NCBI GenBank assembly: GCA_019155205.2
Contig: JAHNZQ020000308.1
Location: 896,244-960,243, forward strand
Direction: 5' to 3'
DNA: 64,000 nt
Source of the DNA: Gracilaria vermiculophylla
Taxonomy: Eukaryota > Rhodophyta > Florideophyceae > Gracilariales > Gracilariaceae
In this document: positions 30,713-42,871 of the stretch, piece by piece
Layout: every line of letters begins with the position of its first letter
Numbering within the stretch: position 1 is the stretch's first letter
Notes under the pieces: model-generated
What the model was told of the DNA's origin: nothing
Database searches by the model: none
What the model saw: the letters and a program-made list of their open reading frames with translations, nothing else
Made by a program: the position numbers and the translations under genes

Positions 30713-32513
30713 ATGGAGTGGCTACGGTTACTTTTAACACTTGTTCTTCTTACATGTGGATATTCCAACGATGAGTTGACTGAAAATTTAGCTCTTCGTT
30801 GTTGTGTGGTCCAAGAGAAACCTATCGCTTTCATTAACGAAAAGAAATACTCAACTGTGCGTCATCTTTATTCTTTTACATATCACAAGAAGGAAACCCC
30901 GACTCTAATGCTTTGATGATATATTATATTTTTGCAACAGGGTGGCATCGACGGCTTAGTCGCAGAATACTTGTCGCAAATGCAAGCAATAGTTGGATGG
31001 AAATGTTCGTCGGTCTCTGTCTACTCTCAGGGAGACATGACTAGTTTCAACAGCTTTGTCAACATGATGGATGAATGCTCTGAAGATGGAAAAATCAAAA
31101 ACAATCCTGAATGCATGTGTGATATTGGTGCCAGTGGATGGTTTCCGACAAGTGACCGATACCAAAGAGTTGATTTCATTCTACCGTTTGTTTTTGAAGG
31201 TTATCGCGTCATCTTTCCTAGATCAATATCTAACTCAAAGGAAAACGGCCTTTTTTTTCTCACAGCATTCGACATTCCTTCATGGATGTGTATAATTGTA
31301 TTGGTCGCCTTGCTTTCAACTGCTAAATTGCTCAGCACCCGTTCTAGGCCACATTTGTCTATCGAGTTTGTGCGAAGAAACCATCCGCATGTATTCCATC
31401 TCATGCGCTCTATCGAAAGGTTTCCGTTTTGCAACCGACTTCCTGGCACAATAGTTAATGTTGGTAAGTTTACTTCACGGAAGCAGTAGATAACTAGAAA
31501 CGCTGCAATATATTTTGCTGACATGCATGCGTATCTGCATCAAAGTCAATGCACTTGTCACGCATTCCAGGGCAGAAGCTGATGGCACAAGATACAGTCT
31601 ACATCGGTCAATCCTCGATATGATCACTACCTTTATTGGTCTTATCCTGATTCTTTCTTATGAATCAAGTATGACGTAAGTCAAATTTTCAAAAGAGTTG
31701 TGCGGTCTAAAGTTATACGATGTATTGCATTTTTAACCAGGGTTGCTTTTCAAAATTGTCCAGTGCCTCTCTTGTTCAGGAAAAATTAGTATCACAATTT
31801 CAATCCGCAGAAGATTTTAGAAACTGTCGTATACTTCCGGAGGACGTATGTATACCTGGTGGTGGAGCAATGGAATTGTTCTGGAACCGTTCCATTGCTC
31901 AAGACACGTATGTTATGATTTTTTTTTTAATATGATTGCAGACGAACCACGCTAACTAGCCTTCTCGCATCCAACACTTGTGTGCCACAGTTTATGTCAT
32001 CAAAAGAGCCATCCTTGGATAGGATCTTACGAAGACTTGTACAAAGGTTTGGAAAATGGAAGTTGCAAGTATGCCATGCTTCTGGAGTCCACTGCCAAAA
32101 ATTATATGGAAGAAAAACATTGCGGTAAGTATATTCTCAGCGAGCAAAGTATTTTCAGGGATGGGCTGAGCATGATTCTTCCGAAAGGATCAAATTACAC
32201 TCAAACGATGAATATTGCTACTCTGCAATTGAGGGGGGACGCACTCCTTCCGGCGATGGAAAGGTACTTTCGGAGCCAGCAACCTTGCAACATCTCAGAT
32301 GAAACATCGCTACCCTTCAGAAAGCTCCGGGGTTTCTTCATTATTTCAATCGCCGCCCCTTCAATTTATATTACAGCAATTCTGTTTACAAAGTATGTGA
32401 GAAATCAACGATCATGGAGTATCCAAAGCAATACATCTAGACCAGGGCATGATGCTGAGTTGTCACTGGACGTCGCAGTGCGACATGAGTCTCCACAACA
32501 ACTGCAGCAATAG
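30713..32513 (+). CDS. Ionotropic glutamate receptor-like protein, five exons
   Basis: My model joins 30713-30856, 30941-31463, 31576-31675, 31764-31907 and 31991-32513; introns of 84, 112, 88 and 83 nt are all GT-AG and the joins keep frame, giving 477 residues. There is a signal peptide (1-19) and no amino-terminal LIVBP-like domain. Ligand lobe S1 includes GWFPTSDRYQRVDFILPFV, with Arg121 or Arg124 in the position of the ligand-binding Arg. TM1 is about 154-178, TM3 about 234-252 (ending ILSYESSMTASL, like the SYTANLAAF motif). Lobe S2 has YAMLLESTAKNY, whose Glu336 matches the amino-group-binding Glu, then PKGSN. TM4 is near residues 418-440. The 55 residues between TM1 and TM3 are polar, with no recognisable pore loop. 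Ligand unknown. Confidence 0.75.
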
Positions 32514-34612
32514 AGGTAATTGTATGAGTTTGTATATGCTAAAGTCGAAAACGCTCAATCAACCATTGTCCGATAGCATACTTCACCCACACTTGCATTC
32601 AAACGGTTTCCAATTTCTCACACACAGTCGAAATATTTTTCTTCGCCTCCAAGGAAACGAACCGCGTCCGTATGAAACGTCACATGCTCTATTCAATCAA
32701 TTTATAACTTAAAAATTTTTTTGCAAACAAATTTGACTTCCTGCTCTTTATGAATCTGTATGAAAACAAAAAAGCTTCTGCAAACCCCAACTAGTATTAA
32801 TCTTTCTTCAGATAGCTAAAACCTACTCAACAAAAAGCATTTAACAGATCTTGTAGTTCCAGTTGCTTTTTGCAACAAATAAATACACATGAAATAAGCC
32901 ATTTCATCAGTTGCATTTTCCACGGACAGTATATAAATTGTACAAGAAAACTTTTTGTAAAGCTAAGTAACACATAAAAATGACAATAATAAAAACAAAT
33001 AAAAAATACAATGAATATACATTTTCTACTATGTGTGGTTCAAAACTGATATTCGTTTCATTCAGAACATAGTACAAGAACAAGTAAAGCTGCTCATTGT
33101 TCGAATTTATAATAAAAACAAGACTCCAATTGCTTCTACTTTTTCAGTGCGTTGGAGTAGTAAAAACATTTGATGTTTTGAAACATTTTTGAGTTATATT
33201 TTATCCAGAATAGAGAACTAAAAATACTTATTCCCGAAACGATTTGGAAAAAAATACACAATTGCTTTCTACGCTTTCACTATTTCCAATCCGCATGTCT
33301 CAAAAACTTGATAGACCACTGCAACCTTCGTAATTAGTATAAAACAGTTCGTTATGATCCTTTCATTCTAATATTTATTTAAAACTGAAATATAACTATG
33401 ATTTATAATTTCCACAGATTGCGCAAGTTAAATTTGCTTCTATATAAATCAGAGAGATCTTAAACGATTGCTCACGAAATTTTTTATCAGAAGTGAATGG
33501 CCACGAGCTACAAAAGACGTTTCAGGAAAAGTAGTGTAACTTATTGTTTTTTAAATATAATACTCAGTTTATTATTTGAAACAGCATCAGAAAATCAAAG
33601 AAAAACTCTTGAAGTTGTGTAAATAAAACTTTTTGTTCAAGAAAATAAGAATATTTAGTGGTTTGTAGACGAGTGTCGCATAACTGACTTTATCTCTGTA
33701 TAAAACTATATGTATTTGTAGTCTGTAAGTATTTTGGATAGCCTTAGAAAAATGAATGCGATTATAGTTTTTCTCTACAGCACATTCGATCAAGATTATA
33801 TGGTTTTCATGCAAGATAGTTATACTTCCTTCCGCTTTATTATTAACAACTTGGGAGATGAACACGAATCCGGAAATTAGAAGTTTTGGAAACCGAATCG
33901 TTTCCGATTTCCTCATTTACAAAATACTTAGACAGCCCTCCGTCGTTTGTCAAAATAAATGAAAGTGCTTTTGACCGTGGAGGATGCCAGAAACCTTTGA
34001 TCCTGCTTACGAAAAGTAAGTATTTATGTTGAGATTACGTAGCTAAGCAAAAAATAATTTCAGCAAAGAAAGGATAGAGGAAAGCCGCGAACAGTTAAAT
34101 AATTAAAAGAAAACAACAGTGCAGTTCACAAAAAAGTATGCAAACAATGAGATAAGTACTTTATTTATAAATTTAGATTTTGAAAAGTTTGTCGTTAATG
34201 CTCCTGGCTAGCGTAAAGATTGTGTCACCGCGCGATACCGCGTGTCACTAGAAGCTAGACCTACTGCTGATTGGGGAGTGGTGCACTTTTGCGCCCCAGG
34301 ATGTTCTACCTTACGCAACAGTTCACCCAGGCACCATCGACTGAAGATGGTTAGGAAAAACTGCCAAAAAAAGACAGAATAAATATTCCACTCAAGCTCT
34401 ATTTATGTGGAATTAAAAGCATCCTGGAAGAAATTTTAATTATGATTGATCCCCACCTCTTTCCGATTTGTCGATTCCTTGCCAGCGGATCCCCCGCTGA
34501 TTGACAGAGTCTTAATGTCTTTTCATCAAAACAAACGTGGTGCATGTTCATAATATAGAGTAGCAACTTTTTCTGCTAAAAACGAACTGACCATTTTCTG
34601 TCTGAGGAAAAT
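32514..34612. other. AT-rich intergenic region before the transposon block
   Basis: About 2.1 kb of very AT-rich sequence. A frame at 33587-33916 (minus) is low-complexity and unrecognised. At 34200-34340 there is a GC-richer patch with no feature I can name. Confidence 0.5.
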
Positions 34613-34958
34613 TGTGGTACTGTCAGCCCTCCTCTCGAGGTAGTAAAGCACAACGTCCGTTAGGAATTTTTGCTGACTCCAAAGGTGCGTATTCCTAAAG
34701 GTGGTCTCCGGTATCCGCTGTCCCGAGCCGGGGGAATTCTGAAAGGGATCCGCAAACACCAAGCCGAGAGGGAGGTTCACTGGGCGGACAATGCTCCTAC
34801 AGGCGCTGCTATGATGCGACCTGGGGATCGGAGGCTTAAAAACCTGCGTTGATCGATGAGAGACTCCAACCGGAAAACTAGAAGAAGACTCAAGGGTCCT
34901 TGTCTTTACTTCCCCAGAGGTGGAGCTCAACCGGCAGATTAAGTATCAAGCCGGGAGC
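34613..34958 (-). repeat. 3' LTR of the gypsy element
   Basis: Matches the LTR at 42872-43229 over about 345 bp. On the minus strand the shared end reads GACAGTACCACA. The other edge stops about 10 bp short of its partner and has no purine tract next to it, so it may be truncated or recombined. Confidence 0.85.
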
Positions 34959-35354
34959 GCGTGGTTGGGTCTTAGAGCTCCACAAGGCCCAGGCAGACCG
35001 AATCTCGATGGCAGCCCTCAAGGAAAGCCTGTCGGAGTTCTTCGATAGCCAAGCGCTCACGGCAAAAGCGCGCCTCGAAGCGGAGTATTCAGCGCACTTC
35101 AGTGACCCGTAGGTGATAGAAACCTGACAAATAAAAAATCCTTCAATTGGAGCAGAAGCTCCACGAACGGTAGATCCAATATGCATAGGCCGTGCCCGCG
35201 TGCTCAACGACACGAAGTGCTGCCGTGGGAGCATGCGGAAAGCGAGCAACGGCATCCTGGAGGCAAAAAAGAGAACTCCAGGTGGGGGATAGACGGCGAA
35301 GACGGAAAACATCTCCGTTTAGGGGCCCCCTCCCCCTTTCCTAAACGGAAGCGC

Positions 35355-37234
35355 CTATGTGGAGAGGCGTTTCCGCATCAGATTGGCGTGGTATCGCCTA
35401 AGGAATTTCTCCGAGATATGTTCCGGAGGTTCTCCCGTGTCGTCCTTCGAGGTGTACCCATACCAGCGGACGCGGTACAGTACTCCTGCAGGGGTTTGTC
35501 GATGCGAGACGATATGTTCCACCGCGTAGAGGATGTCACCTTCAGGGGTCAGGATGGCATCGGGAGCCTCCAGTAATGGTTGACCGAGAGCCGTGATACG
35601 GTTCCCAGTATCCCGTGGTGTCGTCGCGCCTGAGGTGGTCGGATGAGGAATCTCCGCACGTTGTCCCTGAGGTGGGGTGGTGGGCATTCCTGAGAGGCTG
35701 GGCATTGGGATATTCGTCACCCTATCACGGGAGACTACGTCCTTGAGCCCGTTCACCTCAATGGCGACAGTATCCCTACAGGTGGCCAGGACTTTGTAGG
35801 GCCCTGAGGTGGTCGGCGCTAACTTGCGCGTGACGTCCGGCGGTTCATCGGAGGTTTTCCCGGGTTAGTCGAGGAAAACTTCATCGCCTTCCTTCAGGTG
35901 AGGGCCTTCCATAACCTTTCGGTCGAAGTTCTGTTTGTATTTCCTCTGCGAGGCGTTGAGTCTCTCCTTTGCGAGGGAGAGTGCGTTCTCATATCGCCTT
36001 AAGATGGAGCGTTTGGCTTGCGCCGCTGTTGGCGCCTGTGGCCCATCCGCCGGGTGCGCCGTGGCGCGTGCCGCGATGACGGCACTTGGCGGAATGCGCG
36101 AGAGCACCAGATTGAAAGAAGTGGTCCCCGTGGAGCGGTGCACCTGCAGGATGTATGCATACGTAAGGGGCCCCACATATGCTTCCCAATGCTTCTGGTG
36201 GTCTGCAACGTAGTGCTTCAGCCTCGAGGCAATGGTCTTGTTGAATCTTTCTGCCTGTCCGTTTGTCTGGGGATGATAGGCAGTTGTAAACAACTGTTTC
36301 ATCCCCAGCATTCCGGAGACGGCGCTGAAAAGCGTCGCCGCGAACTGGGGGCCATTGTCCGTGAGGAGATACAACGGTATCCAATAGGGGTAAACCCAAT
36401 GCTTTCGAAAGGCGTCGGCAATCACTGCTGCAGTGGTGCTCCGGAGGGGGATGGCACGCGTGATCTTGGAAAACGATCCGTGCTCACGAGGATAAATTGG
36501 TGCCCTCGCTCCTTCTTGGGGAGAGGACCCAAGATGTCCATGGCCACAAACTCCAACGGTCCTGAAGGTGGGAACAGCGTGAGCGGCGTCCAGTATTTCC
36601 GTATACTTCCCCTAGCGGCGGCGCAGGAATAGCAATACGCCACGGTTTGGAAGGCGTCGTTAGCCATGTTCGGCCAATAGAACTCCCTCCGCATTGTAGA
36701 ATACCTCCGAGATCCATCGGGGTGCCCGGCGAGGCGAGGATAGTGCGAAAGATACAACACTCTCGCCCATAGCTTCGTCGGGACCACCTTCTGGAGAGCT
36801 TCATCCAAGGGGGCGCGGCGTACAAGCACGCCGTCTCGATCGACGTCTAATGACGATGTCAAACTCCCCACAGTGCCGAGGCACTCCTTGCAGTACGCAT
36901 ATGTACTCTGCTCCTTCGGGAACTCCTCTACGGTAATGGGGAGAACTTCTTTCTCCTCCTCAACAAGAGCTATCACCTCAGGGAGTCCACTGTACTTTCC
37001 TCCAGGTTCACAGCATTCCAAACATTCTCCATCGGATCCTTCTTTCCAGTCGGCGTTCTGGATGACCAGACACAAGATGTTGTCCTCCAAAGGTGTTTTA
37101 TCTTCCCCATCGGTGGAGATTCGCGAGAGCGCGTCCCCTTCCTGGTGTTTAATGCCAGGGCGGTGGACGATGTCAGACTCGAACTCCAGGAGGCGTAACC
37201 TCCACCTTTCCAGGCGACCGGAAGCATCCGTCAA
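35355..37234 (-). pseudogene. Gypsy integrase with C-terminal chromodomain, broken
   Basis: The integrase inserts element cDNA into the genome. Reading from the right: the RNase H end, a HHCC zinc domain (LSHYPRLAGHP, then AYCYSC), the first catalytic Asp in VAMDILGPLPK, a frame break near 36422, the second Asp in LLTDNGPQF, and Glu in NGQAERFNK. The DDE triad is therefore still present, but in two frames. After a stop at 35865 and a spacer, a chromodomain follows: AVEHIVSHRQTPAG, then YRVRWYGYTSKDDTGEPP. Chromodomains of this group guide insertion toward methylated-histone chromatin. At least two interruptions make it non-functional. Confidence 0.88.
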
Positions 37235-37243
37235 GGACAGAAT

Positions 37244-38656
37244 TCACTTCCGCGGTGCGTGATCCGTCCTCGAGGTGAAGCGCGCGCCTTCCAGGTATGG
37301 GCGTAAGAGCAAAACCGCCCGCACGATGCCGAGACACTCGCGCTCCGAAGTGGAATAATTCCGTTCCGTAGGGGAGAGGCTGCGACTCCAATACCCGATG
37401 GGTTGAAGTCCACCTTCAGGTTGTTCCTGTAGGAGGGCACATCCGACCTGGTATTTACAGGCGTCAGTGTCCAGCACCATTCGCCCGTGCCGCTTCGGCA
37501 ATACCAATATTGGTGGCTCTATTAGTCTCCTCTTCAGGGTCTCGAAGGCTTTGAACTCCTCGTCCGTCAAGATAGCCAATTGCGTTGGCTTGTTCTTCTC
37601 CAGGAAACGATTTAACGGCGCCACTATACGGGAGAAATTCGGTTCAAACCTCCGGAAGACGTTACACAACCCAAAGAGGGAGCGGAGCTCCGTCTGGTTT
37701 GTGGGAGGGTGAGCTTCCTTGATAGCATCCTGAGTTTTCCTGGAAACCTGTAGGCGGCACGGGAGCACAACGTGCCCCAGCTAGTCCACCGATGACTTGA
37801 AAAAGAAAATTTTCTCCAGCTCCAAGGTGAGGCCAGCATCCTTTAGGAGATGGAGCACGTGCTTCACATAAATGAAGTGCTCCTCCACGCTGCGGGAGTA
37901 TATGATGACGTCATCGATATACACCAAGGCGTACTGCCACTTCACATTTGACAGGATAATGTCCACCGCTAGTTGGAACGTAGCGGGTGCATTCTTTAAC
38001 CCAAATGGCATCCTTAGGAATCTGAAGATCCCACAGTGCGAGATGAACGTTGTCTTCTCCTTATCGGAGTCGTCCATCTCAATCTGTCAGTGATCGCTGT
38101 TGGCATCCGGCGTGGAGAAAACGGACGCATCGCCTAAGGCGTCGATACATTCATCCATACGGGGTATCGGGTACGAATCGCGTACCGTCACCTCGTTAAG
38201 GCGTCTGTAGTCAATACAGAATCTTTAGGAGCCATCTTTCATCTTGAAAAACACCACCAGGGAGGCCCATTCGGAATTGGAAGGCTCGATAACGCCCTTT
38301 TCCAGCATCCGGTGGACCTCATCGCGTCCAAAATCACGCGCGTGGGGTCCGGGCCTCCTCGGGAGTTGATGTACCGGTTTCGCATCCGGTGTGAGCTGGA
38401 TCTTGTGCTTGGCCAGGCTGACCTGACCTAGGCGACCAGACCACATGTCCTCAAAGGCGGATAGCATCTTCACTATCCTTTGGCGATACCCTTCGAAATC
38501 ATCGCCAATTTGGAGCTTCTTCTGCCACGGGGCAGGGCTCTCTTCCTCTGGAGCCGAGGAAGTTGCTTCCGCCTCCATGGTGGAGATAGCATCGCAATCC
38601 GCGAGGTCTTCCGATCGAGGAAGGTGAGCCAGTCCTGCAGGGGCTTGTAGTGCCAA
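37244..38656 (-). pseudogene. Gypsy reverse transcriptase and RNase H, broken
   Basis: Copies element RNA into DNA. The N-terminal part has LEKGVIEPSNSEWASLVVFF, then a stop at 38225. A further in-frame stop precedes DDSDKEKTTFISHCGIFRF. The catalytic YIDD box (VYIDDVIIYS) is intact. Another stop lies at 37781 before the connection domain with LRSLFGLCNVFRRFEPNFSR. The RNase H segment has VLDTDACKYQVGCALLQ and ERECLGIVRAV, then a frame break near 37244. Three or more disruptions in 1.4 kb indicate an old copy. Confidence 0.88.
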
Positions 38657-38674
38657 TCCGACGACAGTTCCTTT

Positions 38675-39301
38675 CTAGAGCTGTAACGGCGACTCCTTGA
38701 GGTTGGCGAGCACGACCCTGAAGGGGATGTTCGGTATTACTTCCATAACACCGTTTGCCGTCATGGAGTGCTGCTTCGTCGTCAGGTGTGGACTCAACTG
38801 TAGGAATGAAAGGCCAGATGCAGAGATCTGCACCCAGACTTCGGCCTGACTCCTCGCGGGTATTTCGATGCTCTTCACCACTCGGGGCTTATTCGACTGC
38901 GTCTCCTTTGGAAGATTACCCACGTGACGCGCGTTGCCGTCCGGTCCTGGAGATGCGGACACAATACCTACAGGGGCGGCGTCGTGAAACGTCATCTTCC
39001 GGGGGCGTGGGTACATTGCACGTACATATCGATCCCCAAAGGAAGTGCCCAATATGTATTGTGCGGCCAAGTTGGTCGCCACCAGGAACAACACTCTCAC
39101 CTGTAAGGAGCCCAACCGGAGGTACAAGGGGATTGCGCCGAGGATTGTCAATGCTCGACGCGACGCATCGCGCACCGTAGGGAGCTTGCCAGTCCTCAAG
39201 GTGCCGAGAGCAGACCACGGGAGCACGTCGTCGTGCACCAGATTTGCGCTAGCTCTAGTATCGAGGATAGCGCGCATCGTGGCGGAGGTGAGCGGGAACA
39301 T
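38675..39301 (-). pseudogene. Gypsy aspartic protease region, active site altered
   Basis: A retropepsin-like domain that normally matures Gag-Pol. The active-site triplet reads DTR (AILDTRASANLV) where the family has DTG or DSG; the related copy at 60390-60990 keeps DTG. Downstream ANLAAQYILGTSFGDRYV matches the usual ILG strand. The frame stays open for 208 residues, but the Gly-to-Arg change should abolish activity. Confidence 0.75.
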
Positions 39302-39340
39302 CCTATAGAGGCGAATACCTTGTAATTCTCACGGCGGAGT

Positions 39341-41206
39341 GCGGAAACAGAATCCTCAAAGGTGTCGAATTGGTCCAACGGGATCGGGGGGCCCGCCGAT
39401 TCTGCGTCGACGGAGCTGACGGCCTTTCCCCCTTTCCCAAAGGCAACCTCCGTAGAGTGGAGGCTCGATGTTAGAGAGCCACGCAGAGCTTCTACGCGTG
39501 GTTCTGAGGGTCTTTATGGTTGGAGAGGGGCTGGTTTCCAGGCGGGGACGGCTTCTGCGGTTGTGCATCGCGATGCGACGTGTTCTCTTAAGGTGCAACC
39601 GGCTGGGACACCGGCACCTGCGTTGCGGGTACCAGTGACAGTGGGACGGGCTGCACTCCCGGTGGAGCACGGTAACTGTAGTTTCTTTGAGGGGAGCCGA
39701 TGTCGCGATACGCGTTTCGAAAACTTCCGCTCTCCGTTGGTGTGTCCTTCAGGTCCTAGAGATTTTTCTCTCTTTCCTGCAGGATGGCGGCTCTCATTGC
39801 CGGGGTGAGAGTCGTTCAGTGTACGGGCTTTCGTGACAAGCAAATCCTGTAAGGCGGTGGCTAGCCTCGAGGGTTCGCAAATCGGACGCTCCTGTAGGAT
39901 CCTGCCGAGGCATACGAAGTGGGAGACAAGGGTGTCCTCGTTTTAGACGGTGCTCCCTGAGAGGAGGCGTATGTGAGAGCAAGGGCCTCTTGCTCTCCAA
40001 CGAGCGTGAGCTCGTCGACCTCCCCCAAGGTGCTGGAGTCCAACGTCAGGGCGGATGCCCGATCGGTCCTTGGGGCCGCGGGTTTGTCCGAAAGTGGAGC
40101 ATGACTGCGACGAGCGGCAAACTGGGTGTCCCCATAGGATTCTGCGAGACGCGCTAACTCCGTATAGGTCGTCTTTGGGTGCGTTATCAGATGATTACGC
40201 ACCCTCGCGCGTATCGAGGGAGGGNNNNNNNNNNNNNNNNNNNNNNNNNNNNNNNNNNNNNNNNNNNNNNNNNNNNNNNNNNNNNNNNNNNNNNNNNNNN
40301 NNNNNNNNNNNNNNNNNNNNNNNNTGCAAACAGAATCCTCAATGGCGTCAAAGGGTCCAACGGGATTGGGGGGCCCGCCGATTCTGCATCGACGGAGCAG
40401 ACGGCCTCTTCCCTTTCCTAAAGGCGACCTCCGTGGAGCTGAGGCTCGATGTTGGAGAGCCACGCGGAGCCTCTACGCGTGGCTCTGAGGGTTTTCCTGG
40501 TTGGAAAGGGGCTAGTTTCCAGGCGGGGATGGCTTCGGCGGTTGTGCATCGCGATGCGACGTGCTTCCTGGGGGTGCAACCGGCTGGGACACCTGTACCG
40601 GCGTTGCGGGTGCCAGTGACATTGGGACAGGCGGCACTCCTGTTGGAGCACGGTAACCGGATTTTCCTTGAGGGGAGCGGATGTCGCGATACGCGGTTCG
40701 ATAACTTCCGCTCTCCGTTTGGTGTGTCCTTCACGTCCTGGACGTTTTCCTCTCTTTCCTGTAGGATGGCGGGCCTCATTGCCGGGGTGAGAGTCGTACA
40801 GTGTACGGGATCTCGTGACAAGCAAATCCTGCAAGGCGGTGGGTAGCCTCGAGGGTTCGCAAATCTGACGCTCCTGTACGATCCTGCCGAGGCGTACGAA
40901 GTGGGAGACGAGGGTGTCCTCGTCCTAGACGGTGCTGCCTGAGAGGAGGGGTATGTGGGGGCAAGGGCCTCTTGCTCTCCTACGAGCGTGAGCTCGTCGA
41001 CATCCTCCGAGGTGCTGGAGTCCAACGTCAGGGCGGATGCCCGACGGGTCCTTAAGGCGGCCGGTTGGTCCGAAAGTGGAGCATGACTGCGGCGAGCGGC
41101 ACGGTGGGTATCCCCGTAAGATTCCACGAAACGTGCTAACTCCGTATAAGTAGTCTTTGGGTGCGTGGTCAAGTGATTACGCACCCTCGCGCGTGTCGAG
41201 GGAAGG
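39341..41206. repeat. Imperfect 0.88-kb duplication flanking the N gap
   Basis: 39341-40224 and 40325-41206 are imperfect copies of the same gag 3' sequence in the same orientation, each about 883 bp with scattered substitutions and small indels. They abut the gap on either side. Confidence 0.85.
40225..40324. other. Assembly gap, 100 N
   Basis: Exactly 100 undetermined bases, the usual convention for a gap of unknown size, inside the gypsy gag region. Confidence 1.
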
Positions 41207-42694
41207 AGTGTCTCGACAAAAAGCGACTTCAACCGCCGTTCGGAGTACACGTTCCCACACCGCAGAGCCTTGGTCCACAGCTTCTGTGAGAACTCCGTCT
41301 CGGTCATTCCGGTGTTCTGCCTGTAGGAGGTGACTTCAGCGTCAGCATCGGCTATCACCTCGTCCGTGGCGTACCTTTTAAGGAGGAAATTGACTACCTC
41401 CGGGTACGTCGTCAAGATCTCCGTTCCAGGATCATCCACAATGGAGCTCTCCCCCGTGAGGCGTGGCTGCACCAGCGAGTGCGCTTGGACTGTGAGGTAG
41501 AACTGAAAGCACCATACGGCGGCACCTTCATGGACACCATTGGTGTTACACGCCGAATGGAAGCGCGTAAGAAAATCCAACACAGAGATGGGGTCTTCGC
41601 CTGAAAAGGAGTGCTTCTTCATTTGAATATCCATACTGCACTGCATCTTCGTGAATCGTTTAGTAACAGACGCGTCGTAAAGTGTGGAGCGATCATTAAA
41701 CCTGTAGGTGTCATAATCCACCACTTTGGCGAAGAGGTCGTTAAGCGGGACGACCTTCCTGGCCCTTCTGCTGTTCTCCTTGGGAGATATACTGTCCTCC
41801 GAGCTGGAGCTTTCACGGATTCGGAGTCTGAGCTTTTCTCCGAATCGGTGTCTCGCTTTCTTCTTTTCTTCCTCCGTTTCTTTCGTCGTCTTTCCTTATG
41901 GTGGTCTAGGTTGCTGACGATACCCCCGTTATCGCGATCGACCCGAGGGGTATCCTGTCTATCTCCTCCTTAGGTGGACTTCGTCGCGACCGGTATCCTG
42001 TCCTCCTCCGCGGGGCGTGAAGTCCAGACGGTGCATAGCAAGATTCCTGAGGTGGTCCCGTTTTTTAACGGCAATATCCTGTCCTTCTCTGCCCGGGGTC
42101 ACCTTAAGTGTTGATAGAGCGATCCTCTCCTGTACGGAAGAATAACTTTTGGAACGCCGCTGCGGGGAGCAGCTGCGTGGTTAGGGAGCGATCCTCCGCA
42201 CGGATAACATCTGAGAGCACCTCAAGGAAGGGGTTGGAATCCAGGAAAGCATCCACAGCACAGTGAGAGCTCTCCGTTGCGATTTCCCCCACAAGGACGT
42301 GGCGGCGCGCTCCGAAATGGGGTTCAACACCTGCAGGTACTCTTTCAACCAGCTCTTATGAATCCCAATCCGTAAGGCGTGGGGCCAGCGACTCCAGGAG
42401 GGAGTTAGCCTCCGGGTGTTCCCGCCCCTGTAGCTCCTGAGGTGGCACCTGCAATGCCTTGTGCGGTTCCTCAACCTCCACATCGGCGTTCTCAAGATGT
42501 GTCGCGGGGGATTCTGCTTGCCTCCGATCATGCATTCTCTTAACGCGATTCCTGAAACGCTCTACAGAGGAGCCAGGATTCCGAATGAGACTTTCAGGGT
42601 CCTCCAGTGTGGCGGCTATCTCCTGGGAAGCGCTGCGCGTGCTGCGCCCACCGACGAAGTCGGCTGCTTGAGGATCCTGGAGGGGGGTTCCCAT
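40348..42694 (-). pseudogene. Gypsy gag (capsid/nucleocapsid), broken
   Basis: The structural polyprotein of the element. The N-terminal piece at 42356-42694 has GREHPEANSLLESLAPRLTDW followed by a stop and frame breaks. The 458-residue open part at 40348-41724 contains a retrotransposon-gag-like helical capsid core (FSGEDPISVLDFLTRF, TGMTETEFSQKLWTKALRC) and a Cys/His cluster CRICLSRDPVHC that resembles a modified zinc knuckle. The same order of motifs, with different stops, is seen in the second gypsy copy at 58165-60312. The frame runs into the duplicated segment by the gap. Confidence 0.82.
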
Positions 42695-42871
42695 TGGGGG
42701 TTCTGAGGGGTCCGTATAGGAGTCGGTCGGGGGTGATTTGCTTCCACTTCCAAATCACCTTAAGGAAGAATTCCACTGTTGGGGGTTGGATGTTGCCAAC
42801 TAGAAACACGGTTCTGCTGCGACTTGTGCGAATCCTATAGGAACTGTGACCATCTAAGTCGGGAGACCAGT

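Noticed and set aside
31908..31941. A 34-nt intron using the first acceptor after 31908
   Set aside because: It puts the next exon in the wrong frame; the acceptor at 31990 gives the conserved ligand-lobe sequence.
32120..32145. GTAAGT...CAG that could be an intron within the last receptor exon
   Set aside because: The gap would be under 20 nt and the reading through it matches the receptor family.
40055..40846. Plus-strand frame across the N gap
   Set aside because: It reads through undetermined bases and is antisense to gag.
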